A stretch of 64,000 bases of DNA from Mesorhizobium opportunistum WSM2075 (GCF_000176035.2 NC_015675.1:3228001-3292000), one strand, 5' to 3'; positions 41,678 through 50,330 are shown, counted from the first letter of the stretch. The notes: generated from the letters alone by a model not told the origin. Program-made: numbers and translations.

Positions 41678-42709
41678 CTAGTTCCTGTCCGCCGGCTTCG
41701 AGCGCATCCTCGACACCGTCTCGCGCTCGGCGCGCTTGGAGCGCAGCGGCGGTAGGCCGCGGTCGATCAGGTCCATGTCCTCCAGCACCATGTCGCCCAT
41801 GCGCTTGAAGGCGATGTCGAGCGCGCCGGCGCGGTGGGCGGAGCGCAGGAAGCCGGGGATGGCGCGGACGGGATGGTCCTGCGCCAGTGGTTCCTCGGGG
41901 AAGACATCGCTGGCGGCGACGATGTGGCCGCTCTTGACCGCCGCCATCAGCGCGGGGAAGTCGACCACGCCAGCGCGGCTGAGCAGGATGAAGGCGGCGC
42001 CCTTGCGCATGCTGGCGAAGGCCTGGCTGCCCAGAAAGCCCTGGTTCTCGGAGGTCACCGAGGCGACGACGAAGACGAAGTCGCTCTGCGACAGTACGTC
42101 GTCGAGCGAGGCCGGCTCGACGCCGTTGTCGATCAGGATCGACGGCGGCAGCCAGGGATCGAACACTTTGGTGCGGGTACGAAAACCCGACAGCAGGCGG
42201 TTCAACGCGCGGCCGAGATCGCCGAAGCCGATGATGCCGACATCGGCGCCTGAAAGCAGCCGCGCCGTCAGGTTGCCGTCGCCGCCCCATAGCTCCTTGC
42301 CCTGCCGGAAGGCGAGGTCGGCATCGACGATGTTGCGGGCAAGGTTGAGCGCCATGGCAAGGCCAAGCTCGGCCACCGGCTCGGCAAAGACGAGACCGGT
42401 GGTGACGACATGGATGCCGCGGGCAAACAGCGTCTCGTAGGGCATGTTGTTGATGAGGTTGGTCTCGACATTGAAGACGCAGCGCAGCGCCTTCATGGCG
42501 TCCAGCGTCTCGGGCGAGATCGGCGGCTGGCCGATTATGTAGCGAGCCCCGGCCAAAACATCGGCCGGCAGTTTGGCGACACCGTCGGCGGTCGTCTCGA
42601 CGACGCGGTAGTTCGCCTTGAGACGTGCCAACTGCGGCGGCGTGAAGATCAGCTCGAGCGTGCGTGGTTCCGGCGCGCTGATGACCAGCGGCAAATCTTT
42701 GTTCGGCAT
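41678..42709 (-). CDS. D-isomer-specific 2-hydroxyacid dehydrogenase
   Basis: A 343-residue NAD-dependent dehydrogenase. N-terminal substrate domain, GIIGFGDLGRALNRLL Rossmann core, with the catalytic triad positions in LSRAGVVDFPALMAAVKSGH (Arg region), VFPEEPLAQDHPVR (Glu) and PGFLRSAHRAGALD (His). ATG at 42709 after GGGAGGAAT. It is divergent from the LacI gene and probably repressed by it, pairing with the epimerase gene in sugar or sugar-acid metabolism. The substrate is unknown. Confidence 0.9.
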   Translation of the reverse strand: MPNKDLPLVISAPEPRTLELIFTPPQLARLKANYRVVETTADGVAKLPADVLAGARYIIGQPPISPETLDAMKALRCVFNVETNLINNMPYETLFARGIHVVTTGLVFAEPVAELGLAMALNLARNIVDADLAFRQGKELWGGDGNLTARLLSGADVGIIGFGDLGRALNRLLSGFRTRTKVFDPWLPPSILIDNGVEPASLDDVLSQSDFVFVVASVTSENQGFLGSQAFASMRKGAAFILLSRAGVVDFPALMAAVKSGHIVAASDVFPEEPLAQDHPVRAIPGFLRSAHRAGALDIAFKRMGDMVLEDMDLIDRGLPPLRSKRAERETVSRMRSKPADRN

Positions 42710-42765
42710 GACGATTCCTCCCGACGCGATCCTCATCGCGTTTCTCGGCGAGCAAAATACCGCCA

Positions 42766-42799
42766 GTGAAACGATTTACAACTGCGAAAAATCGATTTA
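42766..42799. promoter_or_regulatory. Two phased LacI-type operator candidates
   Basis: GTGAAACGATTTACA (42766-42780) and AAATCGATTT (42789-42798) share CGATTTA exactly 21 bp apart, two helical turns. The second is a perfect palindrome with the central CG typical of LacI-family operators. They occupy the 132-bp gap between the two divergent starts. Confidence 0.55.
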
Positions 42800-42841
42800 T
42801 TTATTTCGAAAGCAGGTAAATGCGGGGCCTGGAGGACGATA

Positions 42842-43894
42842 ATGGTGTACAGGCAGGCCCAGCAGCGGCGTCCGTCGATCCACGACGTGGCAAGCCGCGC
42901 CGGTGTGTCCGCGGCCACCGTTTCCAAGGTCATGGCCGGCGTCACCACGGTGAAGCCGGAAAATGCGCAGCGTGTCTTCGATGCCGTCGAGCAACTGGGC
43001 TACCGCGTCGATCCGCTGGCCTCCGACATGCGCCGGGCCAAGCGCCGCATCATCGGCGCCATCATGCCTGAATTCGAAAGCGAATTCTTCGGCCAGATGG
43101 TCACCCAACTGGAAAGCCTGGCAGAGCAGCGCGGCTACACGCTGGTGGCGGCGTCGAGCCGCGAATCCGAGGCGCGCGAAACAGAAATTCTCGCCCGCAT
43201 GCATGACTGGCGGGTCGCCGGCGTCGTGCTGGCGCCGGTGCGCAACGAGCATGGCCCGGCGGCCGCGTTCATGAAGGCCAACGGCATGACCGGCGTGCTG
43301 ATCGACCGTGTGCTCTCCGACGACGCCTTCGATACGGTCTCCGCCGATAGTGCCGCGGCCAGTGCCGAGGTGGCGCGCGACCTTCTCGGCAAGGGTCATC
43401 GTCACATACTGGTGGTCGGCCTCGGCGAACAGGCGGCGACGGTGCGCGCGCGCCTCGATGGCTTTCGCGCCACGGCGCTCAAACTGGCGCCGGATGTGCG
43501 CATCGATGTCGTGCTCGCCGAAACGGATGTCGAACCGCTGCGGGCACAATTGCGCGACTATTTTGCAAAAGGCGAACGCCCGACAGCCGTCTATTCGCTG
43601 TTCCTGAAGGGCACGCTGGTTGCGCTGTCCGAATTCCGCCGGCGTGGCTGGCATTGCCCCAACGACATTTCGCTGATCGGCTTCGACGACGCCGAATGGA
43701 TGCAGGTGACATGGCCGGCCATCGCCGCCGTCGTGCAGCCGGTGCGCCAGATCGCCGGCCATGCGATGGATGCGCTGTTCGCCAGGATTGAAGGCAAGGA
43801 GGGGCCGCCGACGGCGCGGCTCGAGCCTTGCCGGGTCTTGATGCGGGAATCCGTTGGCTCGCCAGGTAACGTCCCGCATTCCGGGGAAGGCTGA
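42842..43894 (+). CDS. LacI family transcriptional regulator
   Basis: A 350-residue repressor. HTH plus hinge RRPSIHDVASRAGVSAATVSKVMAGVTTVKPENAQRV (about 10-47), then the periplasmic-binding-like domain with AKRRIIGAIMPEFESEFFGQMV and the C-terminal SLIGFDDAEWMQVTWPAIAAVVQP. GGAGG upstream of the ATG. It is divergent from the dehydrogenase and one base upstream of the epimerase gene on its own strand, so it should govern both. The effector is presumably a sugar. Confidence 0.92.
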   Translation: MVYRQAQQRRPSIHDVASRAGVSAATVSKVMAGVTTVKPENAQRVFDAVEQLGYRVDPLASDMRRAKRRIIGAIMPEFESEFFGQMVTQLESLAEQRGYTLVAASSRESEARETEILARMHDWRVAGVVLAPVRNEHGPAAAFMKANGMTGVLIDRVLSDDAFDTVSADSAAASAEVARDLLGKGHRHILVVGLGEQAATVRARLDGFRATALKLAPDVRIDVVLAETDVEPLRAQLRDYFAKGERPTAVYSLFLKGTLVALSEFRRRGWHCPNDISLIGFDDAEWMQVTWPAIAAVVQPVRQIAGHAMDALFARIEGKEGPPTARLEPCRVLMRESVGSPGNVPHSGEG

Positions 43895-43895
43895 G

Positions 43896-44750
43896 ATGAA
43901 CATTTTTGGACTGCACACATTTGCCATTGCGCCGGTCTGGGATCTGGACCTGATCGAGCCGCAGATGGAGCGGCTGAAGGGGCTCGGCATCGGCCTTTTG
44001 GAAATCCCGCTGCTGCGCCCTGAAGAGATCGACACTCTGCGCACGCGCGCTTTCGCCGAGCGTTGGAATGTCGAGCTTATTCCGTCGCTTGGCCTGCCGG
44101 CTTCACTCGACGTGGTTGCACGGCCGGACGAGGCGCTGGCCTTCCTCGAGCCGGCCTTCGCGGTCTGCGAAGCAGTGGGCAGTGGAGCACTTGGCGGCGT
44201 CACCTATGGCACGATCGGCAAGACGTCCGGACGCGCGCCGACCGAAGAAAAGATCGACGGCATGTGCCGGTTCCTGGTCCGCGCGGCCAGGGCCGCCAGG
44301 GAGCATGGGCTGAAGCTCGGCATCGAGCCCTGCAACCGCTACGAGACGCATCTGATCAACCGCGGCATCGACGCGGCGCAGATTATCGAGCGCGTCGGCG
44401 CCGACAACATCTTCATCCATCTCGACACCTATCACATGCATATCGAGGAGGAGAGTTTCGAGGCCGGCTTCCGGGCGGCGGCGCCGTATCTCGGCTATGT
44501 CCATGTCTCGGAAGCCAATCGCGGCGTGCCGGGGCGCGGCATGCTCAATTGGGCGGCCTGCATGAAGGCCATATCGGACATTGGCTATAGCGGCGCCATC
44601 ACACTCGAAAGCATGAACCATGTCGATGTCGACATTGCCGGCGGGCTCGCCGTGTGGCGGCCGGTGGCGGAAAATCCCGACGATGTGATTGGTGTAGGGC
44701 TGCCATTCCTGCGCGAGGAAGCGAGGAAGGCGGGACTGCAGCTGGGGTGA
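43896..44750 (+). CDS. Sugar epimerase/isomerase of the D-tagatose 3-epimerase type
   Basis: A 284-residue TIM-barrel enzyme. Metal and active-site marks are LKLGIEPCNRYETHLINR (Glu), HLDTYHMHIEEE (Asp/His), YVHVSEANRGVPGRGMLNW (His/Arg) and TLESMNH (Glu), which agree best with D-tagatose/D-psicose 3-epimerases. Starts ATG at 43896, one base after the LacI stop. Lies in the LacI-controlled unit with a hydroxyacid dehydrogenase in the other direction, so a ketose or related sugar pathway is likely. Substrate unproven. Confidence 0.9.
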   Translation: MNIFGLHTFAIAPVWDLDLIEPQMERLKGLGIGLLEIPLLRPEEIDTLRTRAFAERWNVELIPSLGLPASLDVVARPDEALAFLEPAFAVCEAVGSGALGGVTYGTIGKTSGRAPTEEKIDGMCRFLVRAARAAREHGLKLGIEPCNRYETHLINRGIDAAQIIERVGADNIFIHLDTYHMHIEEESFEAGFRAAAPYLGYVHVSEANRGVPGRGMLNWAACMKAISDIGYSGAITLESMNHVDVDIAGGLAVWRPVAENPDDVIGVGLPFLREEARKAGLQLG

Positions 44751-44787
44751 GGTCATCGATCGAAGCTGTGAGTCTATCCTGACACGA

Positions 44788-44816
44788 TTGACACGACGTG
44801 GCGAAGCGGTTCTTCT
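44788..44816 (+). promoter_or_regulatory. Possible promoter of peptide gene 2
   Basis: TTGACA at 44788-44793, with TCTTCT 17 bases later as a weak -10. Spacing and distance to the ATG (about 32 bases after the -10) match peptide gene 1's promoter; the -10 is poor. Confidence 0.35.
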
Positions 44817-44848
44817 GGCGCGGTGTTCAACGCGGAGGGCATTATCGG

Positions 44849-44947
44849 ATGAAGAAATACGAGAAGCCAAGCTGGCAGAAACGTGAACGGCTTTCGGCCG
44901 TCATAGCCCAGTCAACCCTGTCTCCAGGTTCGAAGCCGCCGTCCTGA
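44849..44947 (+). CDS. RiPP precursor-like peptide 2 (32 residues)
   Basis: A 32-residue ORF: starts MKKYEKPSWQ, KR at 11-12, RLSAV at 14-18, then a core with no cysteine and a Ser/Pro-rich end (Pro26, Gly27, Pro30, Pro31, Ser32). Aligned without its missing Thr4 equivalent it shares MKK-Y--KP---KR-RLSAV-A with peptide 1 (41276-41371). Support is a GGAGG Shine-Dalgarno 10 bases upstream, an intrinsic terminator 33 bases after the stop, and its place downstream of the epimerase. RiPP function is inference; no local modifying enzyme was recognised. Confidence 0.65.
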   Translation: MKKYEKPSWQKRERLSAVIAQSTLSPGSKPPS

Positions 44948-44979
44948 GCGGCTTGGCGCATTGGCTTTTCGAAATGCGA

Positions 44980-45011
44980 GGCGCGATCGGTCGATCGCGC
45001 CTTTTGCTTTT
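44980..45011 (+). terminator. Intrinsic terminator of peptide gene 2
   Basis: GGCGCGATC pairs with GATCGCGCC around a GGTC loop and is followed by TTTTGCTTTT: a textbook Rho-independent terminator 33 bases after the peptide stop. It ends the plus-strand transcript before the converging monooxygenase gene. Confidence 0.85.
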
Positions 45012-45114
45012 GGTGATGACGTGACGCATCCTGAGACACCAAGGGCTTCCTTTTTCCGCAGGGACGGGAGAAGGAAAGACGCCTCGCTGCCTTCCACGGC
45101 GAGACAGGAATCCC

Positions 45115-46299
45115 TCACGCCATGCCGGGCTGCCGCCGTGATCCCAGATGGCGCACCTTGCGGCCGATGATCATCAGCTGGCGCGCGGTGTTGTTGCGCA
45201 GGCGCCGGACGCGCCATTCCAGCCCGGTTTCGGTGGTGATCCGCTTGGCGTAAAAGCTGACACGCATGCCTTTCTCATCTGAAGCCCCCTTGACCGGGTC
45301 GTCATAGAAAGCGTCGATCTTGTCAGCCGCCATGCCTGGTGTTTCCAGCCAGCGCGGAATGTGGACCGAATGGAGCTGATCGACATCGACCATGACCCGC
45401 CCGATGCCGACGCCCGGCGTCGGGCATGTCGTCCAGAACGCATCGCCGATGAAGACGACCCCGTCGCGGCGGTGGCCTTGCGTCGTGCTCAGATTGATCT
45501 GCCTGACTTCGACGGGGCTTGCCACCTCGAAGTTGCCGCACTGCGCCGATATTTCGGGCATCAGTTCGCACAGCATCTTCTGCGGATCGGCGCGAAAATC
45601 CCTCGTCCATTGTTCGGCGACGGTGCGATAGACGAACATGTTCGCCCGCATCTTGTTGCCGATCGGAAAGATGGTGAGATAGGCGACACGGTCCTCGGCG
45701 CGCCTGCCGTAGCAGGTGATGGCCTGATAGGCGCAATCACGCGGCGAGATGGCGAGGTCGAATCCCATCGAGAGCGAATGCGCCTTCGATTCCTCGATGC
45801 GTTCCACGCCGATGGCGCGCCGCACCGCTTCGCTGTAGCCGGTGGCCACCACCAGCAGGCGGGCATTGATGACGGAGCGGTCGGCCAGCACAAGCCGCTG
45901 CCGGTCCGGTCCGGTCGAGACCTCGGTTACCTTACCAACCGTCAATGGCACTTGCGGCGGCAAGGCGTCACGCAGGCCGTTGATCAGCGAGCCATAGGAA
46001 AATGCGTATTCCCACTTCTTTTCACGTGCGAAGAATTGGCCGAGCCGGAAGACATAAAGATCGGAAAACGGGGTGACGAGCGGCATGACGGTCTTGTCGA
46101 GGCCGAGCTTCTCGAACAGCTGCATCTGATCCGCGCCGATCTTCTCGGCCCGGAACTCGTCGTGATGAACGCGGTGCGGGTCGATCAGCGCCACCTTGCG
46201 TCCGGCTTTTCCCAACAGCATTGCCAGGCTGGTGCCGGCCATTCCGGCGCCTACGATCGCCACGTCGACTTCGGCCGCGTCAGCCTCAGCGATCGTCAT
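45115..46299 (-). CDS. FAD-dependent monooxygenase (UbiH/PheA-type)
   Basis: A 394-residue flavoprotein. FAD motif VDVAIVGAGMAGTSLAMLLGKAGRKVALID (about 12-41), RAEKIGADQMQLFEKLG (DG-like motif region), and GDAFWTTCPTPGVGIGRVMVDVDQL, which carries the second FAD-binding GD motif. ATG at 46299 is preferred; earlier ATGs exist at 46323 and 46338. It ends against the peptide gene 2 terminator and is followed upstream by a glycosyltransferase-like gene. A tailoring role for a secondary product or glycolipid is possible; substrate unknown. Confidence 0.88.
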   Translation of the reverse strand: MTIAEADAAEVDVAIVGAGMAGTSLAMLLGKAGRKVALIDPHRVHHDEFRAEKIGADQMQLFEKLGLDKTVMPLVTPFSDLYVFRLGQFFAREKKWEYAFSYGSLINGLRDALPPQVPLTVGKVTEVSTGPDRQRLVLADRSVINARLLVVATGYSEAVRRAIGVERIEESKAHSLSMGFDLAISPRDCAYQAITCYGRRAEDRVAYLTIFPIGNKMRANMFVYRTVAEQWTRDFRADPQKMLCELMPEISAQCGNFEVASPVEVRQINLSTTQGHRRDGVVFIGDAFWTTCPTPGVGIGRVMVDVDQLHSVHIPRWLETPGMAADKIDAFYDDPVKGASDEKGMRVSFYAKRITTETGLEWRVRRLRNNTARQLMIIGRKVRHLGSRRQPGMA

Positions 46300-46415
46300 T
46301 TCACTGCCCTTTCCGCTGGTCATCTTTCGTATCCACAATCTGTGGTGGAAATATCTTGCCGAGCCAAATCAACCTCAAGCAACCAGCGGAGTGGCTGGTA
46401 GTAACAATGTTCAGG

Positions 46416-47918
46416 TCAATGACGGCCGCCTCCTTGTTTCCAGCGCGGCGCGATCGCCGAGCCATCGATGAATTCCAGGCCGCCCGCCTCGTTGAGCGTG
46501 TGCAACTTGCGGCCACTCCATAGCGCTCCAGGGGTTAAGATCGTCTCGACAACCTGCTCCATGCCGTTCAAATCGAGGTGAGCGACGCGTGCGATGCCAA
46601 GGGCCGCGCCATAACTCCTGCGGCAGTCCTGCACGGGGCGCAGCAGGTCGTTGCCGCGTTTGACCATGCGGCCCGCCGGCCGCGCCGAGGCGATATCGAT
46701 CAGCACCGGGTTCTTGGGGTGCGATGTCCACGGCCCGCGAAAGTCGGGCGCCGACCATAGATGCAGCGCGTCGGAGAAGGCGCCGCCGCCATCGCGGACG
46801 GTGGCGAACAGCCACCAGCGCCCGCCATGCTCGACCAGGGTGGCGTCGCTGGCCACGATGTCCGACAGCAGTGTCGCTTCCTTGACCCATCCGCCCGGGA
46901 AGGCGGTGGCGCGGTAGAGATCGACCGTGCGGTTGGCGCAGCTTTCCGGCACCATCCAGACCTCGCCGTCGCGCTCGAAGACGAAGGGGTAGGAGAGGTG
47001 GTAGGGCAGGTCGAGCACGGGCTCCGGTCGGCCGACCGGGCCTGACGGGCCGAACGGCACGGCGGAGATGATGGCCTTGCCGAGACGATGGATATAGTCC
47101 TCGACGAACAGGGTTACCTTTCCCTGGTACAGGATCGGGAACGGATCGGCGTAGAAGCGGCTGCCGTCGTCGGGCAACACTTGCCAGCCGGTTGCCGGAT
47201 GCGCGCGCAGGTCGAACAGATCCCGCCCGCCGGTCTCGCGCCAGCCGACCTTCCAGTGCGGGGCGTTGTAGCAGAGGTGGTAGATTTTCTGGACGATGCG
47301 CCGCGCCAGCGCCTTGCCCGCCCTGACGCCGAGCTTGGCGGTAGAGGGTATTTGCGGTGGGACACCAGCCTGCGCTGGCTCGGGCAGGACAGGCAAGGCG
47401 GCCCGCGCCGCCCCCGTTATTGCTGCCAGGATCAGGCTTGCCGTGCGCGCCAGCATGTCCTGGAATGAAGCAAGCGCAATGCCGCCATATTCGGTGCCGA
47501 GGCGTCCTTCGGCGATAGTGGTGTCATTCTCCTCGATGCGGGCAGTCGGCGTGCGGCCGTCGAGGATCAGCGCCAGTAGCGCGGCTTCGCCGGCAACGCT
47601 ATCATAGGTGACGCGCCAGACCCGTGTTCCTTCCAGCTGCACGTCACCACAAAGGTCGATCACCAGGTCCGGTGACGCGGAGGGCTGCGTCGCCTGGTAG
47701 GGCGCGAGCGCCGAAAGCGGCAAGCGTTTGGCCAGCCCGTTGGCGGGCAGGCCATGAATGGCCGTCTCAAGCTGAAACAGCGCCGCGGCGCTGCCTGGAA
47801 TGCCGCCTTCGGCTGGCCTGACGTCGACGGAAACCTGCGCCAGCGCCGTCAGGCGCTGCAGCAGGTTCAGGTGAGAGGCACGCAGGCCCTCGCTGTCCAG
47901 GCGCAGGCTCACCTGCAT
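46416..47918 (-). CDS. Glucosamine inositolphosphorylceramide transferase-like protein
   Basis: A 500-residue protein. The C-terminal half contains the GIPC-transferase/GH43-like beta-propeller block: RFYADPFPILYQGKVTLFVEDYIHRLGKAIISAV, FVFERDGEVWMVPESCANRTVDLYR, and LWSAPDFRGPWTSHPKNPVLIDIASARPAGRMVKRGNDLLRPVQDC. The N-terminal 200 residues are formyl-transferase-like in places (LVIDLCGDVQLEGTRVWRVTYDS) and not recognised as a known domain. It heads the operon with the monooxygenase. Sugar addition to a lipid or exopolysaccharide is likely. Confidence 0.8.
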   Translation of the reverse strand: MQVSLRLDSEGLRASHLNLLQRLTALAQVSVDVRPAEGGIPGSAAALFQLETAIHGLPANGLAKRLPLSALAPYQATQPSASPDLVIDLCGDVQLEGTRVWRVTYDSVAGEAALLALILDGRTPTARIEENDTTIAEGRLGTEYGGIALASFQDMLARTASLILAAITGAARAALPVLPEPAQAGVPPQIPSTAKLGVRAGKALARRIVQKIYHLCYNAPHWKVGWRETGGRDLFDLRAHPATGWQVLPDDGSRFYADPFPILYQGKVTLFVEDYIHRLGKAIISAVPFGPSGPVGRPEPVLDLPYHLSYPFVFERDGEVWMVPESCANRTVDLYRATAFPGGWVKEATLLSDIVASDATLVEHGGRWWLFATVRDGGGAFSDALHLWSAPDFRGPWTSHPKNPVLIDIASARPAGRMVKRGNDLLRPVQDCRRSYGAALGIARVAHLDLNGMEQVVETILTPGALWSGRKLHTLNEAGGLEFIDGSAIAPRWKQGGGRH

Positions 47919-48199
47919 GTCGCACCCCTAGCATTCTGACGTTCGGTATCTGGCTGATCGAAAATTGGGCATGAGAAATTGCCGGACGGGCGGGGTCGGG
48001 TGAAAATCTGCCCCATTTCCATTCGCTTCCCGCTCGCCCGCGCCGTGTCAACACACCCGTGCCTTTACTACGCAAACTTCGTGCCAAAAATCTTAAGACT
48101 TCCCAATATAATTAACAGTGTTTTAACAGTTGGAGGAATAGCTAGAACCACGCCGCAATTTGATCTTTGCAGGCAGATGGAGTGTTGTCGGAGCGACCC

Positions 48200-50329
48200 T
48201 TGCAATCATCCCTGCTCTCGATGCCGCAACAACACGCTCCCGAGGTGATGCAATATGCTCCGGAGGCAGTTCCGGCGGCGTCTTATGCACCCTCGACCGT
48301 CGAACTCGGTGACGTGAAGCGCATATTGGTGCGCCGCCGTTTCCTTATCCTGGCGACCGCCGCGCTGCTCACCCTCGTGACACTGCTCTATGGGTTGTTC
48401 ACGCCAGCGCTCTATAGCTCGGTGGCGGAAATCATCATCGATCCGCAAGACCTGCAGGTGGTCAACAACGACGTCAATCCGAGCCGTGTTCCCCCTGACG
48501 GCGGCATCACGATCGTGGAAAGCCAGGTCAGCGTCGTCCAATCGACGGGCGTGTTGCTCAGGGCCATCCAGGCGACCAACCTGACCGAGGATCCCGAATT
48601 TAACGGGCAGGGCGGGTTACTGAGCCGTTTGCTCGGCGGCTTGCTAGGTTCAGGATCGGCCGAAACCGACAAGACGGGGAAGACGCTCGATGCGCTGCGC
48701 CGGGTGCTGGCGGTGAAGCGGGCCGACAAAGTGCTGGTCCTCGACGTGATCGTCACGGCCAAGAGCGCCGACAAGGCGGCAAAGCTCGCCAATGCCATCG
48801 CGCAGGCCTACCTGGCCGATCAGGCCGCCGCGCGCGCGAAGATGGCCACGGATGCTTCCGATTCCATCGGCGCCCGGCTGGAAGAACAGCGCAAGCGGGT
48901 CCAGCAGGCCGAGAACGCCGTCGAGGCTTACAAGTCCGCCAACAACATGGTGATGGCGGCGGGCAATCTGGTCAGCGACCAGGAACTGACCGAGATCAAC
49001 ACGCAGCTTTCGGCGGCGCAGAGCCGCACCGCGACTCTGAAGGCGCAGGTCGACCAGCTGCGCAGGTCCGGCGGTGCGCCGGAGGCAACCTCCGAGGCGA
49101 TGCGTTCCTCGGTGATTTCGAGCCTGCGGGCGCAGGAGGCAACGCTTGTTGACCAGGTTTCGCAGCTCGGCACGGAACTCGGGCCACGCCACCCTTCGAT
49201 GATCGCGGCGCAGCAGCAGCTGCGCGACACGCGCGCGCTCATCGCGCGTGAACTCGGCCGCATCAGCGCCGCCGCCGAGACCGACTACGAGCGGGCGCTG
49301 GCCAACCAGCAGGCGCTCGAAGCCAAGGTCGCCGGCATGAAGAGCAAGTCGCTCGATACCGACCAGGCCTCGGTCAAGCTGCGCGAATTGCAGCGCGATC
49401 TCGAGGCGCTGCGCTCCGTCTACGCCACCTATCTGCAGCGGGCGCAGGAAACGCGCGAGCAGGTCAATGTCGACAGCACCAATGCGCGCATCATCTCCAA
49501 GGCTATGCCCGCCCTGAAGAAGAGCTGGCCGCCTCTCGCTCTGTTGCTTGTCGGCGCGATCTTCGGCGGCCTGGGGCTGGGCACCGGCCTGGCGCTGATC
49601 GCGGAATATGCCTCGCCGACGGTGCTTTCCAGCAATCAGATGCAATCGGCCATCGAAGCCCCCGTGCTGGGCGTGCTGCCGGCAAAGTCGGGCGGTCGCC
49701 GCTGGTGGCCTTTCGGTGGTGCGGCCGCACCGGCCAGCCAGAAGATGGATGCGGTCGCGGGGCTGGCGCTCCGGCGCATGTTCTCTTCCGGCCGGCGTCC
49801 GCCGAACTGGCCGCTGGTGCCGTCCATCCTGGTGACGTCGCCGCCCGAGGACGCCGCGCAGCGCGGCAGGGTGGCGCGCCTGCTCGCCAATGCAGCGGCC
49901 GCCCGGGGCAGCCGCGTCCTGTTCATCGACGTCAATGCCGGCAGCCACCAGAAGGACCCGCAGCCCGGCCTGCTCGACGTGCTGCGCGGCGAATACGCCT
50001 TCGAGGCGCTGAGCCAGTACAGGCCCGGCAGCAATGTCGCGGTGTTGGGCAGGGGTCGGCCGACCGCGGTCTTCCAGGAGGCGCAGGGCGTCTATTTCGC
50101 GCAGCACATGCTGGCCCAGGCGAGCCGCAGCTTCGATCTCGTCGTCATCGATGGCGGCGCGCTGGCCGACAATCTCAACGCCTCGCCGCTGGTGTCCATG
50201 GTCGACGAGATCCTGCTCGTCGCCACGCTGAATTCGACACCGATGCGCGATGTCACGGCAGCCACGCAGGCCATTTCCGTCATGGGGCGGCTGCCGACAG
50301 GCGCGATGCTGGTCGACGAGGCGGCCTGA
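48200..50329 (+). CDS. Wzz/GumC-type exopolysaccharide chain-length protein with degenerate BY-kinase domain
   Basis: An inner-membrane polysaccharide co-polymerase of about 709 residues. TM1 near residue 45-65 (FLILATAALLTLVTLLYG), Wzz domain, long coiled coil around 185-435, TM2 PLALLLVGAIFGGLGLGTGL (about 440-460). The C-terminal 165 residues have the BY-kinase fold (SILVTSPPEDAAQRGRVARLLANAAAARGSRVLFIDVN) but the Walker A lacks GKS/T. Start is taken as TTG 48200 with GGAG; a TTG at 48167 and an ATG at 48221 are alternatives. First gene of the plus-strand EPS unit. Confidence 0.88.
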   Translation: MQSSLLSMPQQHAPEVMQYAPEAVPAASYAPSTVELGDVKRILVRRRFLILATAALLTLVTLLYGLFTPALYSSVAEIIIDPQDLQVVNNDVNPSRVPPDGGITIVESQVSVVQSTGVLLRAIQATNLTEDPEFNGQGGLLSRLLGGLLGSGSAETDKTGKTLDALRRVLAVKRADKVLVLDVIVTAKSADKAAKLANAIAQAYLADQAAARAKMATDASDSIGARLEEQRKRVQQAENAVEAYKSANNMVMAAGNLVSDQELTEINTQLSAAQSRTATLKAQVDQLRRSGGAPEATSEAMRSSVISSLRAQEATLVDQVSQLGTELGPRHPSMIAAQQQLRDTRALIARELGRISAAAETDYERALANQQALEAKVAGMKSKSLDTDQASVKLRELQRDLEALRSVYATYLQRAQETREQVNVDSTNARIISKAMPALKKSWPPLALLLVGAIFGGLGLGTGLALIAEYASPTVLSSNQMQSAIEAPVLGVLPAKSGGRRWWPFGGAAAPASQKMDAVAGLALRRMFSSGRRPPNWPLVPSILVTSPPEDAAQRGRVARLLANAAAARGSRVLFIDVNAGSHQKDPQPGLLDVLRGEYAFEALSQYRPGSNVAVLGRGRPTAVFQEAQGVYFAQHMLAQASRSFDLVVIDGGALADNLNASPLVSMVDEILLVATLNSTPMRDVTAATQAISVMGRLPTGAMLVDEAA

Positions 50330-50330
50330 C

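Noticed and set aside
41211..42755. A 514-codon minus-strand frame over the dehydrogenase and peptide gene 1
   Set aside because: Alternate frame of the dehydrogenase; Arg/Pro-rich and includes the terminator and promoter region.
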